Below are positions 45,701 to 58,100 of a stretch of DNA of 64,000 nt, piece after piece (within the stretch, counting starts at the first letter, position 1; the number at the start of each line of letters is the position of its first letter). A program made the translations under genes and the position numbers. Source of the stretch: Limonium bicolor (lineage: Eukaryota; Streptophyta; Magnoliopsida; Caryophyllales; Plumbaginaceae); assembly GCA_023374045.1 (NCBI GenBank), contig CM041776.1, positions 143,719,296 to 143,783,295 of the forward strand, given 5' to 3'. The notes below the pieces were generated by a model that saw nothing but the letters and a program-made list of their open reading frames with translations, was not told the origin of the DNA and searched no databases.

Positions 45701-47346
45701 TAAACCATAAACACTGAATTTCCCACATAAGTATGCCTTTGACCTGCAAATACATACACCAATACATATGTTCTTTTACTAGTCTCCTTGAGAGCATTTT
45801 ACTAGCTCATTGCCATTGGCTCCTTAGGTATTTTATTAAGCAATTATAAGCTCATTTCTCCTAAGGCATTAAGACAACATTAGGTTAGTAGATTTACCTC
45901 TTTGCAAAATACTTCTTTCTTGTTTCCTTTAGAAAACCGATAGAGTACTTGATTCTTTGGCAAGTTCTAAACATATACACACATTATAATGAGTATTCAA
46001 GCTATAAGCTCCATCTCATTGTAAACCCAATTTTACATTGTTTCAAAAACATTAATGTAGTTGTTTTACCTTGCTCTTTGAAGAGAGTTTGAATATCTAG
46101 CAAGAGAGGACTCCACCTAGTCCATGAAGGGTTGGAATGAAGCTAGAACAAAGTCAAATAAAAAGCTCCTCCAATGTGTATTTTTCGGACATGACAAAAA
46201 CAAGGAGGAAATGAAGTTTTTATTTGAGATTCCTTACCTAGAAGTCAAGGAGAGTAACAATATGTAGAAAAACAAGCTCAAGCTCCTTCAATGGAGAAAC
46301 TCCTTGGCACCGAAATGGTTGTCTTGGACTTTTGGAAAGATAGGAATGAAGAGCTTGATGAGAGGAAGAGATTGGTGTGTTTGTTTTTGATTTGGACAAG
46401 TGAGCAAGGTTTTACAAGAGATCAAAGTGGGAGTTTCAATGGAGGTGTGTGTATTACCGTGAGAGAACAGCAAGAAGAAGGAAGAAGAGAGGTGGGAAAC
46501 CGTGTGAGCAAGGAAAAAATGAGAGAATGAAGATTGGTTTAACTTTAGAAGATATTTGTAGTTTAAAAGTAAATAGTACATTCTTAGTCATAATTATTTA
46601 CTTAACAAATTAACAAGAGGGTGGTGAGTCACCAAACCTTAGAAAACCGGCCCCCTAATATAATGAGGGTAATATAGTCTTTGTTGTCAATTTAATTACT
46701 TATAATATTATATGTTACAAACTAGCTTATAAAAGTTACTATTCACAAACTAAGGCACATAGAAGTGAAATTTTTTATTTCCCATTGATATAGCCACCCA
46801 AATGTGATATATATAGTACACATGTTAATTAAAGAGTAATGATGGACATTTAGCCATTCAAAACTCATTTACAAGACAATTTTTCAAAAACGGCTTTAAG
46901 ACTCCTTAAAGCACATTTTTGGTTTTAACTTGTTTTCAAGCTTGGTTTTCTTTGGTAATTGAATAATATGTTCCTTAACATATTTATAAGGTATAGGTAT
47001 GACCATTAGGTCTTTTACAAATTTATCCCAAGTTAGAGCACATTTTTGTCTTATTGACTTTAAGGTATTTATTTGTGTTTTGTTTGGTTTCATTGTCTAA
47101 CAAAGTTTCCTAAGGACTTATTTAGCCCTATGAAGTCATAATTAAATGTTATCAAGTCTTGGTAGGCTCTTTGGGTCCTAACCAAGTTCACTCATAGCTT
47201 AGAGCATGTTTTTGCTCAAACTGTGTCTTAGTGTTTTATTGTGTTTTACTATGGTTTAAGTGTACACTAACGTTTCTAAGGCACTTTTAGCCTTTGTATA
47301 ACATAGTTTGATATTTAAACCACATATCAAGGTTTGGGGTATTTCA
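42740..47346 (-). mobile_element. Solo LTR nested in the 5' LTR of element 4, opposite orientation
   Basis: 4607 bp starting TGTAACACCCC and ending GGGGTATTTCA. It is flanked by CCTAG at 42735-42739 and 47347-47351. The undisturbed site in the other LTR has a single CCTAG (57021-57025), which proves the insertion. There is no internal region or second LTR, so the rest was removed by LTR-LTR recombination. It carries the family hairpins and the GTCCGAAC palindrome cluster (44651-44905). Short open frames inside are not genes. Confidence 0.93.
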
Positions 47347-49984
47347 CCTAGAGATGTCTAGGAGAAGTTAGAGGAATGGTGAGTGTTTTGAGCCACCAAA
47401 ATCATGAGTGAGGAATATAAGAAGTGTGCATAAGATTAAGGAGAAGGTATAATGATTAAGGTGATGTGATTATGTTCTAAGGGGAATTAATGACTAAGGA
47501 GAGTACAGGAAGTCGTAGAGGTGTCTTGATAAAAAAGGGGGTGAGATAAAGTGTGGTAATGAGTTATAATGACTTAGGCATTACTGGAGGATTTAAGAAT
47601 CAAGAGAATGTAATTGAGCATTAGGACTTAGGCAAAATGTTGGTAAACAAACTAGGAAGGAAATAAGGTGTTGGTGGTGGTAGGTAGCTTAAGCTTCGGA
47701 AGGAACTTTAAGTAAGTGCTTAAAAGAGTTTTAGATGGTGAGAGATGCTTGGGAGATGATGTTATAGTGGTGAAGAAAAACATTTGGCATAGTGGTTACA
47801 CTAGGTATATGAACCACCACTAGAAACCTAGAGGAAAACATTACAAGTGTTAGCATTATTACAAGGAAAAATGCATGATGACTAAGGTGGATCTTGGTGG
47901 ATGATTTAAGGTATTTGAAGGAGGGCTTAAGGTGTATTTGAGGTGCCCAAATGAGGTTATAACATATTAGAAATATGAGGGAGAAGATTGGAGTTGAAAG
48001 AGAATTAGAAACAAGTTTCTAGAGCCACCGGCCTTAGGACCGGACTTGCAAGGTCGGTCGGGCTCTGTTACAATACCGGGAAAGTTTCTGGAATAGACCG
48101 GACATGGGGAACGGACTTGTCAAGTCGGTCGGGCTGAATTTGTACGGATATAAGTCTCTGGAATCGACCGGACATGGGACCGGACTGTAAGTCCGGTCGG
48201 AGTGAATTTTCCAACGGTAAAAGGGTACTGGAATGGACCGGACTTGGCAAGTCCGGTCGGTAAGTCCGGTCGAGCCTTAAAAAAAAAAAAAAAGAGAAAT
48301 TTTGAATTCTAAGAATGGCAATGGGTAATAAGGTATGCCTTTGGTATTGGTTGGGTAGTAGTATGATGATGATTGAACACCTAAGAACTTAAGAGATTAA
48401 GTAGTTAAGTATAAATTGAAAAGTTTAAGATTAAGTTTGCAAGATTAAGTGTAAGACTTAAGAGGTGTTAGGTGGGGTCATTAAGGGTTAAGTAAGTTAA
48501 GTAAGTTGAATTAAGTTAAGTGATTAACAACCTAAAACTGAATGAATGTTTAGGACTTGGGAGTTTGGACTCCGGAAGAGAGTAAGCAGCCGAACGACCA
48601 ACGGTGAACGGTACAGTTCTCTTGTGACCTGCTTGCTAACGAGGTGTCCCTCGGCTGTGTGCTATTTGCTTTGTGTGCTCACTAAACAAGATAAAGCATG
48701 CAACCGGAATATTTATATATATTGTATTGTTGTGTGATGTTTGAAAACTAACACAACATACCGTGAGAAACTTACTAACCAATGTTTAGTAAGGAATTGA
48801 GTGAGACTAAGGAACGCCCTAATAAGGGACGATATAAACCGAAAGAGGTTAACCAACAAACATGGTCTTGAGACTACTAACTGGAACATGAGTGAGGAAA
48901 CCCGGGAGATCTCCGGTCATGCATGCTAAGGAAAGGGGGTCGGTATCTATAGCAGATTCGACTTCCGATTAAGGACTAGTCCTCGGACTAGTAGCCTTGG
49001 GTCGGTTGACCGGCTCGGCTACATTGGACATCCAGTCCAAGGTAGGTGGCTTTAAGATGGCGTGGGGGGATCAAGCCTACATCCCCAACAATTTAAGAAT
49101 GTTGTTTATTGCTGGTAAGTGTCCTGCTGCTGGCTAGGGTTAACCAAGCCCTACAAAAATAAACAACGAACTAAGGGCTAACCTGTTCCCAATGAGAGAA
49201 CGGTTGGCATACTTAAGGTAAGATTAAGATAAGTTACAATCATTCCTTTTAAAGGATGATTTGTATTATTAAGATTAAGATTAAGATAAGTAAGATTAAG
49301 ATAAGTTACAATCATTCCTTTTTAAAGGATGATTTGTATTATTAAGATTAAGGTAAGTTACATCCACTCCTTATTAAAGGATGGCTGTTTCTAAGATTAA
49401 GATAAGATTAAGATTAAGGTGAGATAAGGATGGACTAAGGTTAAGAGGGAACATTACTTAAGGAGTTAAATAACTAACTCTCAATTAAGGGAACGCGTTT
49501 AAGTCGTTCATTGTGGGTGAACTTTGATTGTTCAATATGGATTGTTGTTTACAGCATTTACTATTATGTTGTGCATCTAATCAACCTCCATGCTATCGAC
49601 AATTAGTCGTCGTAGCCACGTTAGCTTGGGGGCCATGAGGGGATCGTACCAGCATTCGTGCTGACCCCCTTTGGGGGCTGTTTTTACTACACAGGTACAT
49701 CAGGAAGCGGCCGTCGCAAGAGTAAGAAGAGGATACAAGTGTTAAGGATTAAGTGGCCTACGAGTTGTGCATGTACACTCGTATGGCAATTGAGTTAGTA
49801 AGATGTATAGGATGTGAGGGTTGTAAGAAGGTTATGTAAATGGTTAAGGTTGTTAGACTAATGTTCGGTATATTCTGTAGTCAGACCGTGGCAAGGTCCT
49901 GGATTGTAAAGAATTCCGCTGTGATTGTTTATATATATACTGTTAAGTTGCGAGACCACATTTGGATTGAGTTGGGGTGTTACA
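47347..49984 (+). mobile_element. 5' LTR of element 4, right part
   Basis: Continues the match to 57021-59664. It includes the CCGGAC/GGTCGG palindrome cluster (48028-48275), three copies of an AATCATTCCTTT/AAAGGATGATT hairpin with TAAGATTAAG spacers (about 49220-49400), and tandem hairpins at 49650-49677. It ends GGGGTGTTACA. Confidence 0.9.
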
Positions 49985-49989
49985 AAAAG

Positions 49990-50001
49990 TGGTATCAGAG
50001 C
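49990..50001 (+). promoter_or_regulatory. Primer-binding site of element 4 (initiator Met)
   Basis: TGGTATCAGAGC, five bases (AAAAG) after the LTR. It is an exact match to the plant initiator-Met primer site and is followed by the second arm of a stem-loop (49995-50016). Confidence 0.92.
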
Positions 50002-50016
50002 GTAGTTACGCTCTGA

Positions 50017-53000
50017 AGACAAGAAATACCGAACTTAGGAGAATGATGAGGTTGAGATTGAGTTATGGGTTAAGGGTTGAGAGATAGAGTGTGAGGTGCG
50101 TTAGCCAGGACTCCCCGGTGTTTACCGGATATCCATAGTACCTAGGCCCGCCCTCCACATCCCTAACCCTAAATATGTGGAACAAACGCCAGAGAGAAGA
50201 AAGTCTTCTCTTACTCGGGGAAACCCGATCTGGCAGTTAGCTAACGGTAAGCAATACGAGAAACAACTTGTTGTACAACAGTTAAGGAGAATTGGGAGAT
50301 TTTTAATGGAGCGCATCGGCGAAACAGGCGCTACCAATGGAACCTTACCAGTAAAAGAACGGTAATTACCGGCAACATGGGTCGACATGCTACGCAGTCG
50401 AAATAACCCGCAATACCAATGATAAGGAAAGCACTACGCGTGCAATGAATAAGGAAATGATAAGCGACATGAGTACCGGACAGCGGTCCGAGTGAGCATA
50501 ACAGCGGGAAAATACAAAGCATGAGGATTGAGATCACTGGAAGGTCCAGTTAAGAACCGGGAACTCCAAACCCCATACAATGAAAAAGGTTGCAAACCTG
50601 CCCGACATAACGCGGACAACGGTGGAAACACATATAAATTGTATACCGAAATAGGACTACGATGTAGTGCCTAAAGGAGAATCATTACTTAGTAACCACA
50701 ACAAGATGTGTGGAGACAAGAGCGAGGATTAAGACATAAGGGAATATTAAGGGATTCTCTCAAAAGAGGAACGCCCTAATAGATGACAGTACTGTCAAAC
50801 AACAAGGAAACTGCCCGATGGTCGGTTATCCAAAATAAGAGATTATCGAAGGAGACCCGAGGACTACCAATTACATGGAAATTAGAAGGGAGTATCACTA
50901 CAGATGCACCTTGAACCAATGACCCATCCTGCATGGCGCACTTGCTATGGCAAGTGCTACCACGGTTAAGCCACAAGGGAAGCCATCATGGCAAGATAGG
51001 AGAACGCTACAGTTGAAACGCATTTTATACCGGATTGTAAATCCACGAGAATGGAAAAATAGGACCTTGGAAGGGCCTGGCGGCCTGACCATGATAAGAT
51101 GAACCGACACATCAGCCAGCAGGGAGCTGAGCTTAGATGAAATACTAAACCATATAAATACTAGCAACGGTATAACCCACTACAACAACAACCGACAGTA
51201 TGGTAAGAACACCAATCTCAAACTTCAAGGGGGAAAACCTAAGAGATTGCTCGGTATCGCGAGCAAAAACACTATATAAGCAATGATATACAAGGGATGT
51301 ATTATAAGATACTATTGAGACTGTTGAAGCATCGACTTACAACGAAAACGGGATAAGACTCTCAGAGTGACCATTAAGGACACCAATGACAACATTCTTC
51401 AATGAAGATGTTGGAAAACCCGGAAATCAAGGATAAAAGAAATAAACATAAGCTATAACCTACTAAGAATTAAAGTCGTACAACCCTGGAAAAGGAAAGC
51501 TCAGAGGACTACCCCCACAGAGCGGGCATAGTCGAGCCGAACAAACTGATGAATGACAGCTAGTACTGTTCGTCTAACTCATTAATACCCAAGTATGATT
51601 GATCATCAACGGGTGGCGTAGTCAACGGAAGTTGAACAAAGCGTTGAGATAGAAGTATAAGATGCCAGGATGATATCCAACTTGGACACCGTAAGGCAAA
51701 CGCCTAATACGAACTTATCCTTGATTGCCAAAAGACATAAGTCTAGTAAAATGACAGTATTGTCAAAGACATTAAGTAACCTCAGATCACCTGAACAACT
51801 TCCATAGCAGGAAGCAGGATGTAACAACTTACCATAAAATCCGATACTACATTTAGTATGTAACCTAATGATTGATGGTGTTCCAAGGGACCAGAAGTTT
51901 ATGAGGATAACCTGCAGATGAGTAAGAGTACAAATAATGAACTGAGACATTAAGCATTAAGAGCCTACGAGCCAAGGATGTTAACCACATCAGAGCCCGA
52001 GGCGCAGTAAATTATAAGAGAGCTTGTTTAAGCCATGAGAGACTACAATTTGTAGATATGAACGGTTACCAAACCTATAATTTAGATTGGGAAAAAACAA
52101 TACCAAGAAAGGGTACCAATGAGAATATTGAAATAATGCTAAGGACGGGAGCGGAGAACGAACCACGCCTTTTAGGGTGGGGATACCTCTCCTTGTTGTG
52201 AGGCCAAGAGTGGGAATGAACCCCTCACAAAAGGGCTTTCACTTGTTAGAGATGAAGTAAACTTTATTTAGAAAATGGAAACTATGAACCTTGAGATTAC
52301 CTTAGAACATACCAGATACACTTGAGTAATAATGAAGGTGGCACAGATAGACCCCATATCCAACACCCAGGATGTAAGAATTAGTATGGGCAGAGATAAA
52401 CATTGTGACTGCACATTATGGCACGTCAATTAAACAATGCTCAGAAGAGCTTGTGATTCAGCGGATGACTTCTTCAGTAACCAGTTAAACTACATGGTAG
52501 ATAACACCTTCATATCAAGAGCCAACTATTTTACAACACGGTACGACAACCGCCAATACCGGAATGAAAGAACTTCCAGTGTGTTTACACCAAGAAGGGA
52601 TTGAGTATAAGTTAAGACATTAGAATAAGTGAGTAAGAGATTGCACCATTAATGGGCAACATGGTAAAGGCCAACTACCACGGTAGTAGTGGTCGTGAGT
52701 ACAATAGTTAGAAAGGTGGATTAAGTCATGGTGCGCGGTAAGGCGACCATTATGTATGAGCCGTCAAATATTGACACTGAGGCAATTAGATTTATGAGTT
52801 AAGATTAGCATAAGTAAGAAAATAAGATGGTAGACGAACTGAGCGTTGATGCCAGCAGTCTGGACCTGGTTAGGTAAGACTTCGCAGGAAGCACACACCC
52901 ATTCCTTAAGGAACTGGAAGTGCATTCCTAATAGAATAAAATGAGAAAGAAGATAAGAGGCTCTATGGAAAGAGACCTAAGCTATTAAGAAATAGAATCA

Positions 53001-55110
53001 ATACGGATACAGAAAGAGCTAGAGCATACATACCCAAGAACGCAGTAAAGTAAAGGACTTCCCTTGATTAACTTCAAGAAGAACAATAAATGTTATTATG
53101 GAACGATGAAAGAGGAGATCGACAACAGAATACTTCATAATTAGCAATAGCTAAACGTGTGACGGACACTATGAGTTTACTAAAACGAGACGTGGGACGA
53201 CTGCACCCCAGGGGCTTGCAGGCCTGACACGCTCATTTATGAGTTAGTTGGGTAAGTAGTAATGTACCAGTAAGGTACCCCATGCATGTGAACGAGTGGT
53301 GTAAGGAACACGGGAGTAGTCGACTCCGTACCACGACAACGACGCAAGATCACACAAGAGCAGCTACTACCACAAACAGTCGAAGAGAAGAATTCAGTTG
53401 AACCAGCAACACAGAGGAACCAGAGAACAATAATTAAGGACTATGAAGTGCGAAGAGCACGGATTGTTAAGTACAGACATTGACATGCCTTAAGATGTAA
53501 GGGATTAAGACTGTAAAGCGATTATGCACTAAACAGTAGTTTCAGACTAAGAATCATCCTCAGACCAAAGGTCAGTTGGGGAGAACAATTTAGACATTCG
53601 AGAAAATACTAAGAGTATGAGCGTAAGATCTTCAAGGAGAATGGATAGACGAGTTACAACTCATTAAGGCCGTGTATATAAAGATAACACGTGTCCATTG
53701 AGACAATTAGGCCTAAGATTATCAGAGTGGTGCAGCGGAAGCTAGCAGATCACTACCTTTGAGATTAGACCAAACTAAGTTAAGGAAACGGTATAAGTAC
53801 CGTTAAGAATCCTCGATACAGAGACTAAGTCATTTCTGATCGAATTATAAATAAGATAGATGACGTGGAAGCTAGAATGCTTGGTGAGAATTAGACATCT
53901 TGAACTTATGTTCAAAGATGATGTAACGCTGATTACGTGGGCGTAATCCATTTTAAGGGGGGTAGAGCGAAAACCGCTTAGCGTATGTTTGTGTACTGAG
54001 TACATAAACTACGGTGTGCATAGCACAAAATAATTTGAGAATATGTTTTACATAAACATTTTGAGATAAATCATGGTTATTGCACAGAAGATGTGAATAC
54101 CATACATATTAAGTACCTATCTTGTTAACTCCAGTGTGAGTACAAGTTAAGAGAATTAAGGAAGAGGATTAAGTGGATTAAGGAGACTTAAGAAATAAGA
54201 ATATATGAGGTATGAGTCGATATGAGACTATGTGTGAGATAAGAATAAGATAACACTATGAGATATTATTTGATATGAGCATGAGTTAGGATATAGTAAT
54301 GCTGGTATGAGACAGTGGAAGTTGGTATGAGACTGATATAGAATTTAGTAGGAATTTAAGTCTTGAGGTGATTACTAAGAGATGAATTGGGAATGCTTGA
54401 TGGAATGAGTTCACACTTTGGAGATGTATTGATTATGATTAGAAGAACTAAAAAGATAGAAAATTGGACATGAGTGAATTATTTGGATGTTTGAAAATGA
54501 CGTGGGAGGTGGAACTTGATTTTCTAGGGATCAGGGAAACCGAACACAAATTGGGGTGGAAGGTAGTTCTACACTGATGCTGATCACATCAGGGTTGGAT
54601 GATTCCTGAAACTCCCTACCAGTGGTCACAATTAAATCACACTAAGGATAGAGCCTTAGGATAAAATGAAATTGGAGTTGCTTGTATTTTTAATTAGAGG
54701 AATTATTCCTCACATGACCTCGTAAAAAGGATTACCTTTTTACTGAGTCTCGCCCATGAAGTCGAGGACGCACGAGCCTTTGTCTTCGGACCGGTGACAT
54801 GGGGAGAGCAGCGTGTTTTGTATTCTGGCCCATGGTGACGAGGACGAATGAGCCATTGTCTACGGACCGGTGACATGGGAGAATACGTTGGAAGTTATGT
54901 GAATGTTTTAATCATCAAAAGGAACAAAAGGAATTTTGAGTGCTGCACATGCTTAAGCATGTTGTGTGATATTTAAGTATGAGTATGGGGGATCCAATGA
55001 TCCAATGAGATTAAGTATACATAAGTATGATCTATATGATCTAAGGAATGAGGTAAGACATGCATTCTAATAAGAAAAGATGCATGGGAACTTTGGGGAC
55101 AAAGTTCTTT
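50017..55110 (+). pseudogene. Decayed internal region of element 4
   Basis: About 5 kb without an open frame longer than about 115 codons on either strand and no intact RT or integrase motif. Near the right end (53790-53910) a stretch still aligns with the chromodomain part of element 2 (words GTTAAGAATCCTCGATAC and GATGACGTGGAAGCTAG), followed by the second PPT-like tract at about 53953-53966. This was therefore a gag-pol region that has accumulated many indels and stops. I see no AlkB remnant. The 1.1 kb from 53967 to 55110 is longer than the about 250 bp found there in element 2. Confidence 0.65.
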
Positions 55111-55124
55111 TAAGGGGGGTAGAT
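55111..55124 (+). promoter_or_regulatory. Polypurine tract of element 4
   Basis: TAAGGGGGGTAGAT directly before the TGAAATACCCC start of the 3' LTR. The same word precedes the 3' LTRs of element 2 and of the remnant at 14354. Confidence 0.88.
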
Positions 55125-58100
55125 TGAAATACCCCAAACCTAAGTATGCTAAGTAAACATCAAATATGATGTAGTAAGGCTAAATATGCCTTAGAAAGAT
55201 TGGTAGACAATTTAAACCAAGGAAAACACAAGAAAGTGCCTTAAGAGCAATCAGGGCAAAAATGTGCTCTAAGCTTGGAGAGACTTGGGTGAGTACCCAA
55301 ATATCATGATAAGACCTTAGTAATATTCTAATGGTCATTTTAAATCAATTAGCAAAGAAAACCAAGCTTGAAAACAAGTTAAAACACAAAATGTGCTTTA
55401 AGAAGTCTTAAAGCACATTTTTGAGAAATTGTCTTAGAATTGAGTTTTGAGTGGCTAAATGTCCATCATTACTCTTTAATCAACATGTGTACTAATTAGT
55501 ATCACATTAGGAGGTCTAAATCAATGGGAAATCAAAAATTTCGATATGTGCCTGATTAGTGAATAGTAACTATAGTGACTAGTTTAAGTTTTAATCAACT
55601 AAGTCAATAATTGGTCAACAAAGACCATGTTAGCCTTATTTAAGAGGGTGGCCGGTTTTTTGTGGGGAGTCACCACATGAGTCATCAAATGAGAAAGGAA
55701 AAAAGAGATAAGTAAAGAAGTTACTATTTGCTTTATTAAAGCAAAATATCTTATATTAGCTCACTTCTCTCCTTTATTCTCCATTTCTCTCCTTCACCCA
55801 CGGTTTCTTCTTCTTCTCTCTGTTCCAAAACCGAGAGTGTTGCTTCCCCATGGTTCTCCATCTTCAATCACTTGCCAAATACAACTCCAAGCTCCAAATC
55901 CAAAACAAATTGCATATTTGTCTTAGTTAGGTCAAGACCTATCTTCTTCTCTTTCAAATCTTTCAAAGCTCCATTTTGGTGCCATGAGGAAAACTCCCAT
56001 TGAGGGGGGGAAAATCAAGTTTGAAGAGCTCATTAGCTTCTCCATTCTCTTAAGGTAAAGAAAATGTAAGAAAAACCATGTTTCCATCATTTCTTGTACA
56101 TGGCCGAAAATTCCTTCTCATGGGGCTATGTTTTTATGCCTTGTTCTAGCTTGATTTATTAACCAAGGACTAGTGGAGGTCCTATTTCATTCAATGCCAA
56201 AGTCTACCTTGAGACTTCAAAGGTAATCATCCACTTTTATGCCTTAGAACTCATTTCTAACCTAGGTTTTTATTCCTTGAGGTAGTGCATTGTTTTTAGT
56301 ACTCATATGAGTTCTTAAATATTGATTAGAACATTGGCAAAGGAATTAAGGGTGGCCGAGATCTATGCAAGAAGAAGGTCTAAGGAGGAGATTGAGATAA
56401 GCTTGAGGAAACAAGGTAAAATGCTTACCTAATGGTGGTTTAAGATTAAGGAAGGAATGAGTTTTAGATAAATACCAATGTAGCTTAGAGCTACATTGTG
56501 TATTGGGTTATATAACCTAAGAAAAAGAACTTAAACAAGCTTATGAAACTTGTGATTAAGGAGCTAATGAGAATGAGTTAGTAATATAAGTTTAAGGTGG
56601 ATTTTAAGAGCATTATAACTACTATGAGATTGATGAGTGTATTTGCAGGTTGAAAGCTTAGATATGTGGGAAATTCAGTGTTTAAGTTTAAGTCATTTAA
56701 GGGCCTAAGAGCCATGTCATTTAAGAGCCTTAGTGCTATGCAATTTAAGATTATTGCAATATATGAGTTTGTTATGAATGAGTTGGTTTGGGTGATGATG
56801 AGATATGATGAGAAAGAACTTGAGGTGTGTGAGATGGGAAATGAGGAAAATAATGTGTTTGGGCATGCTATGATGCTAGAGGTGCTATGGCAAAATTTGA
56901 GTAGAAAATAAGTGTTTAGGCGATGGTGGTGAACTAATATGACCTAGGATTTACTAGGAATCATTATAAGGAATTTGAGTGGAGATTAGTTAATTAAGGA
57001 GTCCTTGAGGTTTAGGATGACCTAGAGATGTCTAGGAGAAGTTAGAGGAATGGTGAGTGTTTTGAGCACACCAAATCATGAGATGAGGAATATAAGAAGT
57101 GTGCATAAGATTAAGGAGAAGGTATAATGATTAAGGTGATTTGATTATGTTCTAAGGGGAATTAATGACTAAGGAAGTACTAGGAAGTCGTAGAGGTTGT
57201 CTTGATAAAAAAGGGGTGAGATAAAGTGTGGTAATGAGTTATAATGACTTAGGCATTACTTGGAGGATTTAAGAATCAAGAGAATGTAATTGAGCATCTA
57301 GGACTTAGGCAAATGTTGATAAACAACTAGGAAGGAAATAAGGTGTTGGTGGATGGAAGCTTAAGCTTAGGAAGGAACTTTAAGTAAGTGCTTAAAAGAG
57401 TTTTAGATAGTGAGAGATGCTTGGGAGATGATGTTATAGTGGTGAAGAAAACATTTGGCATAGTGGTTACACTAGGTATGAACCACCACCTAGAAACCTA
57501 GAGGAAAACATTACAAGTGTTAGCATTATTACAAGGAAAAATGCATGATGACTAAGGTGGATCTTGGTGGATGATTTAAGGTATTTGAAGGAGGGCTTAA
57601 GGTGTATTTGAGGTGCCCAAATGAGGTTATAACATATTAGAATATATGAGGAGAAGATTGGAGTTGAAAGAGAATTTAGAAACAAGTTTCTAGAGCGACC
57701 GGCCTTAGGACCGGACTTGCAAGGTCGGTCGGGCTCTGTTACAATACCGGGAAATGTTTCTGGAATAGACCGGACATGGGACCGGACTTGTCAAGTCGGT
57801 CGGGCTTGAATTTTGTACGGATAAGTCTCTGGAATCGACCGGACATAGGACCGGACTTGTAAGTCCGGTCGGAGTGAATTTTCCAACGGTAAAAGGGTAC
57901 TGGAATGGACCGGACTTGGCAAGTCGGTCGGTAAGTCCGGTCGAGCCTAAAAACAAAAAAAAAAGAGAAATTTTGAATTCTAAGAATGGCAATGGGTAAT
58001 AAGGTATGCCTTTGGTAGGGTAGTAATGATTGAAACCCTAAGAACTTAAGAGATTAAGTTAAGTTAAGTATAAACTTGAAAGTTTAAGATTAAGTTTGCA

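Noticed and set aside
56666..56911. 81-codon open frame in the 3' LTR of element 4
   Set aside because: The equivalent region of the 5' LTR (about 42380-42625) is broken by small indels, and no family pattern is seen.
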